Assembly: GCA_002327525.1 (NCBI GenBank)
Contig: DCWG01000060.1
Location: 1-23,777, forward strand
DNA: 23,777 nucleotides
Direction: 5' to 3'
Source of the DNA: Gammaproteobacteria bacterium UBA2168
GTDB taxonomy: Bacteria > Pseudomonadota > Gammaproteobacteria > Pseudomonadales > Azotimanducaceae
Position numbers and translations under genes: made by a program. Within the stretch, counting starts at the first letter, position 1. Each line of letters opens with the position of its first letter. This document shows positions 1 to 7,216 of the stretch, one piece after another. The notes under the pieces were generated by a model that was not told the DNA's origin, did not search any database, and saw only the letters and a program-made list of their open reading frames with translations.

Positions 1-428
1 CCGAGACGCTCGGACCCTGGGCGAAGGTGCTGTTTGCGACGGGTGCTTTCTGCATCCTGTTCTCCACCACGCTGGCGGGCATCGCGGCTGGCGGGCGGTT
101 CATACCGGACTATCTCATAGAGATGGGATTCACCCGGCGCGACGATCTGAATCTGCGCCGGAGCATCATCAAAGTTTACGTCTCGGTCATTCCCTTCCTC
201 GCCTTCGCCCTGTATGCGTTTTTCCAGCGGCCCGTGCTGATGGTGCTCGTGGCCGGATGCTTCGCCGCGATCATGCTGCCCATCCAGAGTGGTGCAACGC
301 TGTGGCTGCAGCGGCGTTATCTGCCGGAGGAACTGCAGCCGTCGGTTGCTGCGCGTAGCCTACTCATTCTGACTTTCTTTGTGCAGCTCATCCTGTCATT
401 TGCCGTGGTGTACTACGTCGTGCTCTGA
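1..428 (+). CDS. Nramp-like divalent metal transporter, C-terminal part (5' end outside window)
   Basis: The reading frame is open from base 3 and has no convincing start in the window. The GTG at 27 lies inside a continuous sequence (ETLGPWAKV...), so the gene begins upstream and only about the last 142 residues are seen. It is very hydrophobic. One helix surrounds FATGAFCILFSTTLAGIAAG, a second is near IPFLAFALYAFF, a third is near LMVLVAGCFAAIMLPIQSG, and the last is at the C-terminus. The order of a Ser/Thr-rich helix, a short RR-containing loop, and then a helix ending in a polar LP-x-Q-S-G segment resembles the last third of Nramp (MntH-type) manganese/iron transporters. The assignment rests on topology and loose motif similarity. 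Another APC-superfold transporter is possible. It converges on the minus-strand ORF at 445-843 with a 16-base gap. Confidence 0.55.
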   Translation, partial: ETLGPWAKVLFATGAFCILFSTTLAGIAAGGRFIPDYLIEMGFTRRDDLNLRRSIIKVYVSVIPFLAFALYAFFQRPVLMVLVAGCFAAIMLPIQSGATLWLQRRYLPEELQPSVAARSLLILTFFVQLILSFAVVYYVVL

Positions 429-444
429 TGTAGTGCACGGCGGA

Positions 445-843
445 CTAGGCGAGGGACTGGTAGGCGGCCTGCAGCAGGCTGAATCCCTGCGGGTCACCGA
501 GGGCGCCGGGTTCCATGTGGTTCATGACGTATGACACGCACAGGCGCGCATCCTGGTCCACGACGATGGTAGAACCGCCGTAGCCACCCCAATAACAAAT
601 ATGCGGATTAGGCCCCATCGGTAGAGCGTCAGAGGTCAGCCCGTAGCCCATGCCAAACCGCATGGGCACTCCGAGCACGTGAGGATAGTCGGAGAAAAAG
701 CGCTCCCACTCCAGTGTCGCACGATCAGGACACGTATACGCGCTTATCGGGTTGCGCACCTGACAGCCCGCATCCACGTTGGTGCCGTGGTCGAGGTGAG
801 CGAGCAATTGCTCGATCGTACTGATCTGTTCCGCCTGCTTCAT
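445..843 (-). pseudogene. Chimeric ORF: Rieske-oxygenase-like N-terminus joined to serine-hydrolase (beta-lactamase family) C-terminus
   Basis: The 132-residue product appears to be built from two unrelated pieces. Residues 1 to about 58 (STIEQLLAHLDHGT, then NPISAYTCPDRATLEWERFF) resemble the first 60 residues of Rieske-type ring-hydroxylating oxygenase alpha subunits. They stop before the iron-sulfur CxH motif, which is absent. From about residue 60 the sequence (RFGMGYGLTSDALPMGPNP, WGGYGGSTIVVDQDARLCV, YVMNHMEPG) resembles the C-terminal end of class C beta-lactamase/esterase-like serine hydrolases, including the HTG-like segment seen as YGGS. The catalytic SxxK is missing. A Shine-Dalgarno (GGGGAG about 8 bases before the ATG at 843) is intact, so the ORF may still be translated. 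It most likely arose from an in-frame deletion or recombination between two same-strand genes and has neither parental activity. The family calls come from motif memory, not a search. Confidence 0.55.
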
Positions 844-905
844 GTCTTTCTCCCCGATGACGGTATGTAGTCTCGCGTACTGGACGTTGGTTTTCCAATT
901 CCCGC

Positions 906-934
906 TTGACTGGCGCGGCGTCTTGATGGATACC
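906..934 (+). promoter_or_regulatory. Possible sigma70 promoter for gpsA
   Basis: TTGACT (906-911, five of six to the -35 consensus) is followed after 17 bases by GATACC (929-934, three of six to TATAAT). It lies 40 bases upstream of the gpsA ATG in the 130-base divergent gap to the chimeric ORF. The -10 is weak, so this is tentative. Confidence 0.25.
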
Positions 935-973
935 GATCAGGGGCAGGGGGACACGTCAGCGAAGGAACAGTAC

Positions 974-1972
974 ATGAATAAGATCGCGGTTCTGGGACTT
1001 GGTAATTTCGGCACGGCGCTGGCCCGCAACTGGTCGCAACACGGTAAGCCGGTACATGGCTGGACGGTGGAACAGGAGGTGTATGACACCATCGTTGAGA
1101 GCGGCGTGAATAGCAAATACTTCGCTGGCTTCGATCTGCCTGGCCTCAAGGTCACCATGGGTCTGGCTGAGTCCGTTCGGGATGCGGGTGTGGTCGCGCT
1201 CGCGTTGCCGTCCCACGTTGTGCTGAGCGTGGTGGACGACGTCATTGTGCATCTGAGCGAAGGACAGGTACTGCTGGATCTGGCCAAGGGTCTCGCGCCG
1301 GGTGGGCAATTGGTCTCCCGTGCCATTCACGAGAAGCTGGATGCCGCCGGTAAATCCAATGCGGTGGCCGTAATGACCGGTCCGACCATCGCGCCAGAGC
1401 TCGCGGCCGGTGTTCTGACCACGGCGCTCGTGGCCTGTGAGGACGAGGCTATCGCCAGCCGCCTGGCCGGGGAACTCACCACGCCCACGTTCACTATCAG
1501 TCACGCCGGTGACCCGCTGGGCATCGAACTCTGGGGTGCCTTCAAGAACGTGATCGCACTTGCCTGCGGGATGTCGGACGGACTGTCGCTGGTCGGCGGT
1601 CTCGGCGGGGACAATCTGAAAGCCGCGATATTCACGGCAGGGTTCCGGGAGGGCTGCAATCTGCTCGATCGCCTCGGTGCGGGTCGTGAAACGGCCCTTA
1701 GTCCGGCGGGGGTGGGAGATCTGTTCGTCACGGCGACATCGCCCCACGGACGCAACCGCCGTACCGGCGAGTTGCTGGGCAGCGGGCAGAACCTCGAAGA
1801 AGCGCTGGGCAGTACGGTGATGGTGTCTGAAGGCGTGCGCGCTACCCGCATGTTCGCCGAGCGGCTGGAAACACCGGATGAAGCGCCATTTGTCACCACA
1901 CTCAAAGCATGTCTCGATGGCGAGTTGCAGGCGGAACAGTGTGTGCGGCAATTGATTAACAAAAATAGATAA
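974..1972 (+). CDS. gpsA: NAD(P)H-dependent glycerol-3-phosphate dehydrogenase
   Basis: This cytoplasmic enzyme reduces dihydroxyacetone phosphate to sn-glycerol 3-phosphate for phospholipid synthesis. The protein has 332 residues, normal for the family. The N-terminal dinucleotide fold begins MNKIAVLGLGNFGTALARNW, with GxGxxG at residues 8-13. The C-terminal domain holds the catalytic-lysine segment (GAFKNVIALACGMSDGL) and the substrate-binding stretch AGVGDLFVTATSPHGRNR. The ATG at 974 was chosen because GAAGGA lies about 7 bases upstream and the Rossmann strand starts directly after it. The frame is open further upstream to 842, but that extension (44 residues) has no family resemblance. 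The loop after GMSDGL (SLVGGLGGDN) is a few residues longer than in the E. coli enzyme, so it may be a divergent or second copy. It stands alone, and an AT-rich stretch follows its stop. Confidence 0.9.
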   Translation: MNKIAVLGLGNFGTALARNWSQHGKPVHGWTVEQEVYDTIVESGVNSKYFAGFDLPGLKVTMGLAESVRDAGVVALALPSHVVLSVVDDVIVHLSEGQVLLDLAKGLAPGGQLVSRAIHEKLDAAGKSNAVAVMTGPTIAPELAAGVLTTALVACEDEAIASRLAGELTTPTFTISHAGDPLGIELWGAFKNVIALACGMSDGLSLVGGLGGDNLKAAIFTAGFREGCNLLDRLGAGRETALSPAGVGDLFVTATSPHGRNRRTGELLGSGQNLEEALGSTVMVSEGVRATRMFAERLETPDEAPFVTTLKACLDGELQAEQCVRQLINKNR

Positions 1973-2036
1973 ATATCAATAAGATACGAAAGACATCTAG
2001 TTTTTAAGAGAAGATAGATCCTGTTCGGCGGCGCAG

Positions 2037-2042
2037 TATAAT
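2037..2042 (+). promoter_or_regulatory. Perfect -10 hexamer upstream of the redoxin/cytochrome/Cu protein
   Basis: TATAAT at 2037-2042 lies 29 bases before the ATG at 2072 and is preceded by an unusually AT-rich stretch (about 1960-2020). The hexamers 16 to 18 bases upstream (for example ATAGAT at 2014-2019) are poor -35 matches, so an activator may be needed. Confidence 0.4.
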
Positions 2043-2071
2043 GGACCGATCTCTTGGGGAGGGGATTGTCT

Positions 2072-3856
2072 ATGCGAGTTCTGCAATCGTGTTTCGCTTT
2101 GATCTGTTTTTCCATGGCATCTCTGCTCGTCTCGTCTGGCGCGTTGGCGCTCGTACCGGGAGAGCGGGTGGACAACTTCCGACTGCTCGATCACGAGGGT
2201 GAATCCCATGAACTCTACTACCACTCGGATGCGAGTGCGGTGGTGTTTATGGTGCACGGCAATGGTTGTCCGATAGTTCGCAACGCGTTGCCGCGGTATC
2301 GGGAGCTGCGCGATGCGTATGCGAACAAAGGTGTGGTGTTTCGCCTGCTGAATGCGAATCTTCAGGATAACCGAACCAGCATTGCCGCGGAGGCGGCCAA
2401 GTTTGGTATCGACATACCGATTCTCATGGACGATACGCAATTGATCGGTGAAGCGCTTGGCCTGGTGCGCACCGCCGAGGTATTCGTCATCGACCCGAAA
2501 ACCTGGAAGGTGGTGTACCGGGGTGCCATGGACGATCGACTCGGCTACGAGACGCAGAAGGTGGAAGCGAACCATCATTTCCTGGCGGACACACTCGATG
2601 CGATGCTCGACGATGAAACCATCGTGGTTGCGAGCACGGATGCACTGGGTTGCCTCATCAATCTGCCGGAAGCAGGCAAGCGCGAGCAGCATGCTTCCAT
2701 CTCATACACTCGTGACATCGCGCCCCTGTTGATCGAGCGCTGCATCACCTGCCATCGCGAGGGTGGTATCGGCCCATGGGCGATGACCGACTACAACATG
2801 GTGCGTGGCTTCGCACCCATGATCCGGGAGGTAGTGCGCACGGGCCGCATGCCGCCCTGGCACGCGGATCCCGCCCATGGTTCCTTCTCCAACGACCGGT
2901 CTCTGAGCAAGGAACAGACTCAAACGCTGGTGCACTGGATCGAGGCGGGCGCACCCCGCGGCGATGGGCCGGATCCGTTGGCCGAATTTGAACACGACTG
3001 GCAGGAGTGGGCGCTCGGTGAGCCGGATCTGGTGCTCGACATTCCGGGTTACGAAGTACCTGCGACGGGCGTTGTCGATTATCAGTACCAGCATGTGCGA
3101 AACCCACACGACCGTGACGTGTGGGTCAGGGCGGCAGAGATTCTGCCTGGGGATAGGGCGGTGCTACATCACGTGATCACAACGTTCACCACACCGGGAC
3201 CGGACGGCAAGCTCGATCGCCGGCGTTCGCAGAGCCTTGGCGGGTACGTGCCGGGCGCAGAGGCGGACGAGTTTCCGGAAGGAACCGGGACATTGCTACC
3301 GGCCGGCGCGGTGTTCACCTTTCAGATGCACTACACGACATCGGGACGCGCCAGCACCGATCATTCACGGCTCGGCATCTACTTCCACGACGAACAGCCG
3401 GAACATCGTCTCGGGGGAGCGGTACTGATGAACACGAAGATCAACATCCCAGCGCACAGCAAGGATCACGAGGAATATGCCTCGCGCGTGCTGGACGCAG
3501 ACGTGCTGCTGTACAGCCTGTTGCCCCATGCGCACTTCCGTGGCAAGGCGTCGGAATTTCGTGCCATCTATCCGGATGGGACCGAGGAGATCCTCCTGTC
3601 CGTACCGAACTACGATTTCAACTGGCAAACGACCTATGTGCTGTCGGAACCCAAGCTGTTGTCGAAAGGGACGAAAGTCGTGCACGCTACGCGATGGGAT
3701 AACTCCGCTCAGAATATGGCCAATCCCGATCCCACACGTGATATTCCCTGGGGGCAGCAGTCGTGGGATGAGATGTTGTTCGGGGCGATCAGCTGGCGCT
3801 ATGTGGATGACGCCGATCGGGAGCGCAACATAGAAGTCACCTCATCCGGCGACTGA
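2072..3856 (+). CDS. Exported redoxin / haem c / copper type II monooxygenase-like multidomain protein
   Basis: The protein has 594 residues. Residues 1-26 form a Sec signal peptide (MRVLQSCFAL..., hydrophobic core, ALA at the cut), so it acts in the periplasm or outside the cell. Residues 30-190 look like an AhpC/TSA-type thioredoxin fold with one cysteine (GNGCPIVRN, Cys66) and no CxxC. A haem-c site CITCH follows at 224-228, in a short cytochrome-like segment that continues through MPPWHADP. The C-terminal half resembles the copper type II ascorbate-dependent monooxygenase fold (PHM/DBH), with likely copper ligands His366-His367 (LHHV), His420 (QMHYT) and His486/His488 (PHAHF). The ATG at 2072 has GGGGAGGGG about 7 bases upstream. 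The in-frame TTG at 2054 overlaps that site and is less likely. The substrate is unknown. Related fused proteins occur in marine bacteria, but no specific reaction can be assigned. Confidence 0.78.
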   Translation: MRVLQSCFALICFSMASLLVSSGALALVPGERVDNFRLLDHEGESHELYYHSDASAVVFMVHGNGCPIVRNALPRYRELRDAYANKGVVFRLLNANLQDNRTSIAAEAAKFGIDIPILMDDTQLIGEALGLVRTAEVFVIDPKTWKVVYRGAMDDRLGYETQKVEANHHFLADTLDAMLDDETIVVASTDALGCLINLPEAGKREQHASISYTRDIAPLLIERCITCHREGGIGPWAMTDYNMVRGFAPMIREVVRTGRMPPWHADPAHGSFSNDRSLSKEQTQTLVHWIEAGAPRGDGPDPLAEFEHDWQEWALGEPDLVLDIPGYEVPATGVVDYQYQHVRNPHDRDVWVRAAEILPGDRAVLHHVITTFTTPGPDGKLDRRRSQSLGGYVPGAEADEFPEGTGTLLPAGAVFTFQMHYTTSGRASTDHSRLGIYFHDEQPEHRLGGAVLMNTKINIPAHSKDHEEYASRVLDADVLLYSLLPHAHFRGKASEFRAIYPDGTEEILLSVPNYDFNWQTTYVLSEPKLLSKGTKVVHATRWDNSAQNMANPDPTRDIPWGQQSWDEMLFGAISWRYVDDADRERNIEVTSSGD

Positions 3857-3895
3857 ATGACGAACGCGGCACCTGCGCAACGCTCATAGGACCCG

Positions 3896-4534
3896 TCACA
3901 GGGAGAGGAGCAGCGCCGGTAGTTCTCCCAGGTGCTCGATGTGGAACGTGGCCGCAGACAAATCCTGCGTGGACACGAACGCGTTTCTGACGATGACGCA
4001 GTCGATACCGGCCGCCACCGCGGAACGCAGTCCGCGCTCCGAATCTTCCACGACGATTGCATGCACAGGGGCTACACCGAAGCGTTCGAGCGCGGCGAGG
4101 TATGGATCGGGAGCGGGTTTGGAACGTGCGTAGTCGCCGCTCGCAAGCACGAAACGCATGTGTGTCACTATGTTACGCCGGGCGTGAATGAGTTCGAAGT
4201 CGGTGCGCTTGGCAGTGGTGACGATGGCCATTTCGAATCGACGGGCCAGCCCGGACAGAATGTGTTCGACACCCGCAATCTCGATATCCCGTTCGCGCAG
4301 GTATTGCTGGTAGAGACGATTGCGGCGTGCTTTGTGAAACTCGATGTCGGCTTGCGTGGCGCCCAGCGCAGCGGCGCGGTTCCAGGCCGAGCGGCCACGG
4401 GCCATGTCGAGCAGATAATCGTCGAGGTCGAGTGTCACGCCCAGCGTTGCGATGGTTGTGCGTGTTGCCTCGAAATACCATGGCTCGGTATCGACCAGGA
4501 CACCGTCGTGATCCCACAGGATGTGCGTTTTCAT
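3896..4534 (-). CDS. HAD-superfamily hydrolase (phosphoglycolate phosphatase / beta-phosphoglucomutase-like)
   Basis: The product has 212 residues and is predicted to be a cytoplasmic phosphatase or phosphomutase of HAD subfamily I. All four motifs are present: motif I DHDGVLVDTE (nucleophile Asp8, acid/base Asp10), motif II IVTTAK (Thr106/107), motif III SKPAPDPY (Lys139) and motif IV VVEDSERG (Glu163, Asp164). The alpha-helical cap is inserted after motif I, at about residues 18-85. The substrate cannot be told from sequence; small phosphosugars or phosphoglycolate are typical. The gene follows the Nudix gene at 4637-5167 on the same strand after 102 bases, so the two may be co-transcribed. 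The ATG at 4534 lacks a clear Shine-Dalgarno. It converges with the redoxin/Cu gene with only 39 bases between them and no obvious hairpin there. Confidence 0.85.
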   Translation of the reverse strand: MKTHILWDHDGVLVDTEPWYFEATRTTIATLGVTLDLDDYLLDMARGRSAWNRAAALGATQADIEFHKARRNRLYQQYLRERDIEIAGVEHILSGLARRFEMAIVTTAKRTDFELIHARRNIVTHMRFVLASGDYARSKPAPDPYLAALERFGVAPVHAIVVEDSERGLRSAVAAGIDCVIVRNAFVSTQDLSAATFHIEHLGELPALLLSL

Positions 4535-4636
4535 GCGCGGGTGTGAGCTAAAAACGAACCCTACCTCTGTGTCCGGGTCGGTACAACGCCAGTCGCTTGT
4601 TTTGGGAGTGCTGGCTCTCAGTTGAGCAACGGGCGA

Positions 4637-5167
4637 TCAGAGCCCATCGAGATCGATCCAGCGGCTAGGGCAGCCGTTACGGCGGAGATCATTCACTGCC
4701 TTGCCGAGGTTCTGGGGTTCCGCATTGAGTGGCTGGTTGAGGAGCGTCTCACAGGACCACCAGCGATACTCTTTCAACCAGTCTCCTTCAGGACCCAGGA
4801 GGCTGCCGGCAGCGGGGACGAAGCGTTCGGCGTTCACCAGGAAGTAGCGCTGTTTCATGTACACGCCGGTGGCTTCGACCAGAAACTCACGCCGCCAGGC
4901 CTCACCGACTATGCGGATGTCGGTGGCGCCAGTTTCCTCGAATACTTCCCGCCGTACTGCCTGCTCGGCGGTCTCTCCAGCTTCGATGCCACCTCCCGGC
5001 AGAATCCATACTTCGTCCTCGCGCCAGGGAAAAGCCATACGCATCAGCAGGATTTCGGCCTGCCGAGTGAGTATGATCGCCCGCGCGGCGTGGCGGATGC
5101 GTTTGATCATGAGGGGTACATTCGCTGGGTTGGTGCGGAGTATGGGCGATGAAGAATCGTTCGTCAT
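4637..5167 (-). CDS. Nudix hydrolase
   Basis: The product is predicted to hydrolyse a nucleoside diphosphate linked to another moiety, with Mg2+ bound by the Nudix glutamates. The Nudix box is complete: GGGIEAGETAEQAV followed by RREVFEETGA. The first strand is RAIILTRQAEILLMRM, and a tryptophan-rich tail (EYRWWSCETL) follows. The start is uncertain. ATG 5167 gives 176 residues with a weak GGGG upstream. ATG 5110 (MIKRIRHAARAIIL) gives 157 residues and begins just before the first beta strand, but has no ribosome-binding site. The frame stays open much further upstream, but that part overlaps the divergent gmm-like gene and is not family-like. It is divergent from gmm with a gap of about 45 bases. 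Two different Nudix genes back to back is unusual. The substrate is unknown. Confidence 0.82.
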   Translation of the reverse strand: MTNDSSSPILRTNPANVPLMIKRIRHAARAIILTRQAEILLMRMAFPWREDEVWILPGGGIEAGETAEQAVRREVFEETGATDIRIVGEAWRREFLVEATGVYMKQRYFLVNAERFVPAAGSLLGPEGDWLKEYRWWSCETLLNQPLNAEPQNLGKAVNDLRRNGCPSRWIDLDGL

Positions 5168-5212
5168 ACCCCGTCGCCCGAAGCTGTGTCCGCGAGTCGA
5201 GGAGAAGTTTGG

Positions 5213-5665
5213 GTGGATGAAACCATGCTGCCGCGCGAGCGGTTTCTGGAAGTGATCGCCAACGCGCCGTTGGTGTCGATAGATCTCATCGTACGTTCCC
5301 GGCAGGGGGACGTGCTGATGGGCTGGCGCCGAAACGAACCAGCCCGGGATCACTGGTTCGTGCCGGGGGGGAGAATCTGCAAGGGTGAGACTGTCGAGGA
5401 CGCCTTCGGGCGTCTGTGCCTTGAGGAGCTGGGGTTCGCGATGACGCTGGAAGCCACCCGACTGGTAGGGGTGTTCACGCATCTCTACGACAACAACTTT
5501 GCAGGCGTGGAGGGTGTGTCCACTCACTATGTCGTGATCGCGTACGAGGTTCTTGTGGAACCCGACCTGTCCACGCTACCGACGAGCCAGCACAGAAATT
5601 ACAAGTGGGTGAGTCCGTCGGGTGATCTCAGCGGAGTACACCCCAACTCCATCGCCTACCTTTGA
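5213..5665 (+). CDS. gmm: GDP-mannose mannosyl hydrolase-like Nudix protein
   Basis: The protein resembles E. coli Gmm, which hydrolyses GDP-mannose or GDP-glucose to GDP and the sugar. Recognisable blocks are LPRERFLEV...APLVSIDLIV, the altered Nudix box PGGRICKGETVEDAF followed by RLCLEELG (the family lacks one usual Nudix glutamate), HLYDNNFAGVEGVSTHYVV, and HRNYKWVS followed by VHPNSIAYL. GTG 5213 has AGGAG 8 bases upstream. ATG 5225 (MLPRERF) matches the E. coli start better but has a poor ribosome-binding site. The product is about 150 residues and ends right after AY, shorter than E. coli Gmm (about 160). Its stop codon lies in an 18-bp tandem repeat. Removing one C before the stop would restore the AYF common in the family and read on into the repeat, so a 3' frameshift is possible. 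No GDP-sugar synthesis genes are nearby. Confidence 0.82.
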   Translation: MDETMLPRERFLEVIANAPLVSIDLIVRSRQGDVLMGWRRNEPARDHWFVPGGRICKGETVEDAFGRLCLEELGFAMTLEATRLVGVFTHLYDNNFAGVEGVSTHYVVIAYEVLVEPDLSTLPTSQHRNYKWVSPSGDLSGVHPNSIAYL

Positions 5666-5696
5666 CAGGCGCCCTGTCTTTGACAGGCGCCCTGTC
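5660..5696. repeat. Perfect 18-bp tandem repeat, each copy a small hairpin
   Basis: The unit CTTTGACAGGCGCCCTGT occurs at 5660-5677 and again at 5678-5695, followed by one further base of the pattern. Each copy contains GACAGG-CGC-CCTGTC, a six-base-pair stem with a three-base loop. The first copy holds the gmm stop codon TGA (5663-5665). It lies in the 66-base gap between the convergent gmm and P450 genes, so it could act as a bidirectional transcription barrier, although no T-tract follows. It may be a recent replication-slippage duplication. Confidence 0.85.
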
Positions 5697-5731
5697 GTGG
5701 GCAGCCCCACCGTATTCGAAATCAGGTGCGC

Positions 5732-7072
5732 CTATGCCGGGATGCGTACCGGTAGTTCGCGAATGCCTCGAATGAAGCTCGACTTCAGCAGAACCGGATC
5801 ACCCACCACCTCTATTTTGGGGAAACGTTTGAGTATTTCCTCCCAGATGATCTTAAGTTGCATCTCGCCGAGGCGGTTGCCGAGGCAGCGATGGATGCCG
5901 AAGCCGAAAGAAACATGCTTGCGCACCTCAGCACGATCGATGACGAATTGATTGGCGTTCGTGATGGCGCTCTCGTCCCGGTTTCCGGAGACATACCACA
6001 TGGCCACACGATCGCCTTTTTTGATGTGCTTACCGCCCAGCTCCACATCCTGTGTTGCCGTGCGTGCCATGTGCGCCACCGGAGTCTGGAAACGGATGGC
6101 TTCCTGGGCCATGCCAGCAGCGAGGCTGTGATCGGCCATGAGTTTGTCATACTGGTCGGGAAACTGGTTCAGCGCCAGTACGCCGCCGGAAATGGAGTTT
6201 CGCGTGGTGTCGTTACCGCCGACGATCAGCAGAAGAATGTTGCCGAGATACTCGTTGGGCGGCATGTTTTTCGTTGCTTCGCCGTGCGCGAGCATGGAGA
6301 TGAGGTCGTGACCGGGTTCGGTGGCCGCCGCGCGTTCCTTCCACACGGCGTCGAAGTACTCGTAGCACTTCCACAGCTCCTGAAAACCCTCTCCGATGGT
6401 GTCAAAGAACTCCGGGTTGCCGAGATTCTGCACGCTATCGGACCAGTAGATGAGTTTGTCGCGATCGGTTTGCGGTATGTCGAACAGGGTGGCTAACATC
6501 TGGCCGGTCAACTCGACCGACACGTGACGTACCCAGTTGAACTCCTCGTTGCGCGGCAGGTTGTCGAGAATGGTGCCCGCGCGCTGACGAATCAGGTCGG
6601 CCAGTTTGGCCAGTTCGCGTGGGGTGAACATGGGTGCGACCACTTTGCGTTGCTGATCGTGCTTCGGCGGGTCTTCTTGGATGAACATCGGCAACGAGAA
6701 GTTGGGATCGGGCTCGGGTTCGGCGACACCTCCCAGGCTGATGCCGCCCAGCCGGCTGTCCGAGGAGAACAACTCGTGATGCGCATCCACCCATTTCATG
6801 TCATCGAAGCGAGTCACGGACCAGTAAGGTCCGAACTGGCTTTCGGCGCAGTAGTGCACGGGATCCTCATCTCGCAGACGTTCGAAGTACGGCAGCTCGA
6901 CGCCGGCCTCGAAGAGGGCGGGATGGCCGGGATTCATCTCTGCGAGCGGGATACTCCAGGCGTTCTGGTGTACATCGATAGGCCAGCGCGCCAGCAGTTC
7001 TGTGTTGGAGGTCTTGAACAGCTCATCGCGCGTGAGCGGCCGCCCCTCCAGATCCTTTTTCGCTTCCGACAT
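5732..7072 (-). CDS. Cytochrome P450, CYP153-like
   Basis: This is a soluble bacterial P450 of 446 residues, normal length, that inserts one oxygen atom into a hydrophobic substrate using electrons from a ferredoxin or similar partner. Motifs are the substrate-region FIQEDPPKHDQQRKVV, the I-helix LLIVGGNDTTRNS (oxygen-activating threonines), the K-helix ExxR in QEAIRFQTP, and the haem loop FGFGIHRCLGNRL with proximal Cys396. The haem loop and I-helix wording resemble the CYP153 family (terminal alkane and fatty-acid hydroxylases), but related steroid or terpenoid P450s cannot be excluded. ATG 7072 was chosen because GGGGAGGTG lies just upstream. An in-frame start at 7123 would add 17 residues. 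No ferredoxin or ferredoxin-reductase gene is in the window, so the redox partners must be elsewhere. A candidate operator lies 25 bases upstream. Confidence 0.9.
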   Translation of the reverse strand: MSEAKKDLEGRPLTRDELFKTSNTELLARWPIDVHQNAWSIPLAEMNPGHPALFEAGVELPYFERLRDEDPVHYCAESQFGPYWSVTRFDDMKWVDAHHELFSSDSRLGGISLGGVAEPEPDPNFSLPMFIQEDPPKHDQQRKVVAPMFTPRELAKLADLIRQRAGTILDNLPRNEEFNWVRHVSVELTGQMLATLFDIPQTDRDKLIYWSDSVQNLGNPEFFDTIGEGFQELWKCYEYFDAVWKERAAATEPGHDLISMLAHGEATKNMPPNEYLGNILLLIVGGNDTTRNSISGGVLALNQFPDQYDKLMADHSLAAGMAQEAIRFQTPVAHMARTATQDVELGGKHIKKGDRVAMWYVSGNRDESAITNANQFVIDRAEVRKHVSFGFGIHRCLGNRLGEMQLKIIWEEILKRFPKIEVVGDPVLLKSSFIRGIRELPVRIPA

Positions 7073-7096
7073 GACACCTCCCCTACCGGCCGGTTG

Positions 7097-7118
7097 TGTT
7101 TGATCAACTGTTGAAACA
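7097..7118. promoter_or_regulatory. 22-bp imperfect palindrome, candidate operator upstream of the P450 gene
   Basis: The arms are TGTTT (7097-7101) and AAACA (7114-7118) with a partly symmetric centre; inner pairs such as CA...TG also match, giving the outline TGTTTnAnCAnnTGnTnAAACA. This size and form is typical of TetR- or LacI-like sites. It sits in the divergent P450/DUF1080 region and would overlap the P450 transcription start area. No regulator gene lies beside it. Confidence 0.35.
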
Positions 7119-7170
7119 TACACCAGGCGCGTTAGGCCGGCCAGTTCATGGAACCGACCAATGCGGTCCC

Positions 7171-7186
7171 GGGCTTCGATAAGCCC
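7171..7186. other. Short perfect hairpin in the P450/DUF1080 intergenic region
   Basis: GGGCTT-CGAT-AAGCCC is a six-base-pair stem with a four-base loop, immediately upstream of the TTGATT proposed as the -35 of the sugar operon. It may be incidental or part of regulation. No function is assigned. Confidence 0.3.
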
Positions 7187-7187
7187 C

Positions 7188-7216
7188 TTGATTCGGTGTC
7201 GCTGCTGACATTGAAT
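7188..7216 (+). promoter_or_regulatory. Candidate promoter of the keto-sugar operon
   Basis: TTGATT (7188-7193) and TTGAAT (7211-7216) are separated by exactly 17 bases, and each matches four of six consensus positions. Transcription would begin near 7223, just before the GGAGG ribosome-binding site at 7231-7235, giving a short leader. Moderate support only. Confidence 0.35.

Noticed and set aside
842..973. 44-residue N-terminal extension of GpsA
   Set aside because: The Rossmann strand begins at 974 directly after a good ribosome-binding site. The extension resembles nothing and overlaps the divergent promoter region.
956..1951. Long open frame (331 codons) antisense to gpsA
   Set aside because: It mirrors the codon bias of gpsA, has no ribosome-binding site and no recognisable protein family. 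It is a shadow of a high-GC gene.
4622..5152. 176-codon plus-strand frame over the Nudix gene
   Set aside because: The opposite strand carries a complete Nudix box, while this frame has no family pattern.
5168..5527. N-terminal extension of the minus-strand Nudix frame up to 5527
   Set aside because: It lies antisense inside the gmm-like gene and is low in family likeness. The conserved domain starts after 5110.
7085..7141. GC palindromes ACCGGCCGGT (7085-7094) and GGCCGGCC near 7134
   Set aside because: Short GC-only palindromes are expected by chance in a GC-rich region. The longer TGTTT/AAACA palindrome is more informative.
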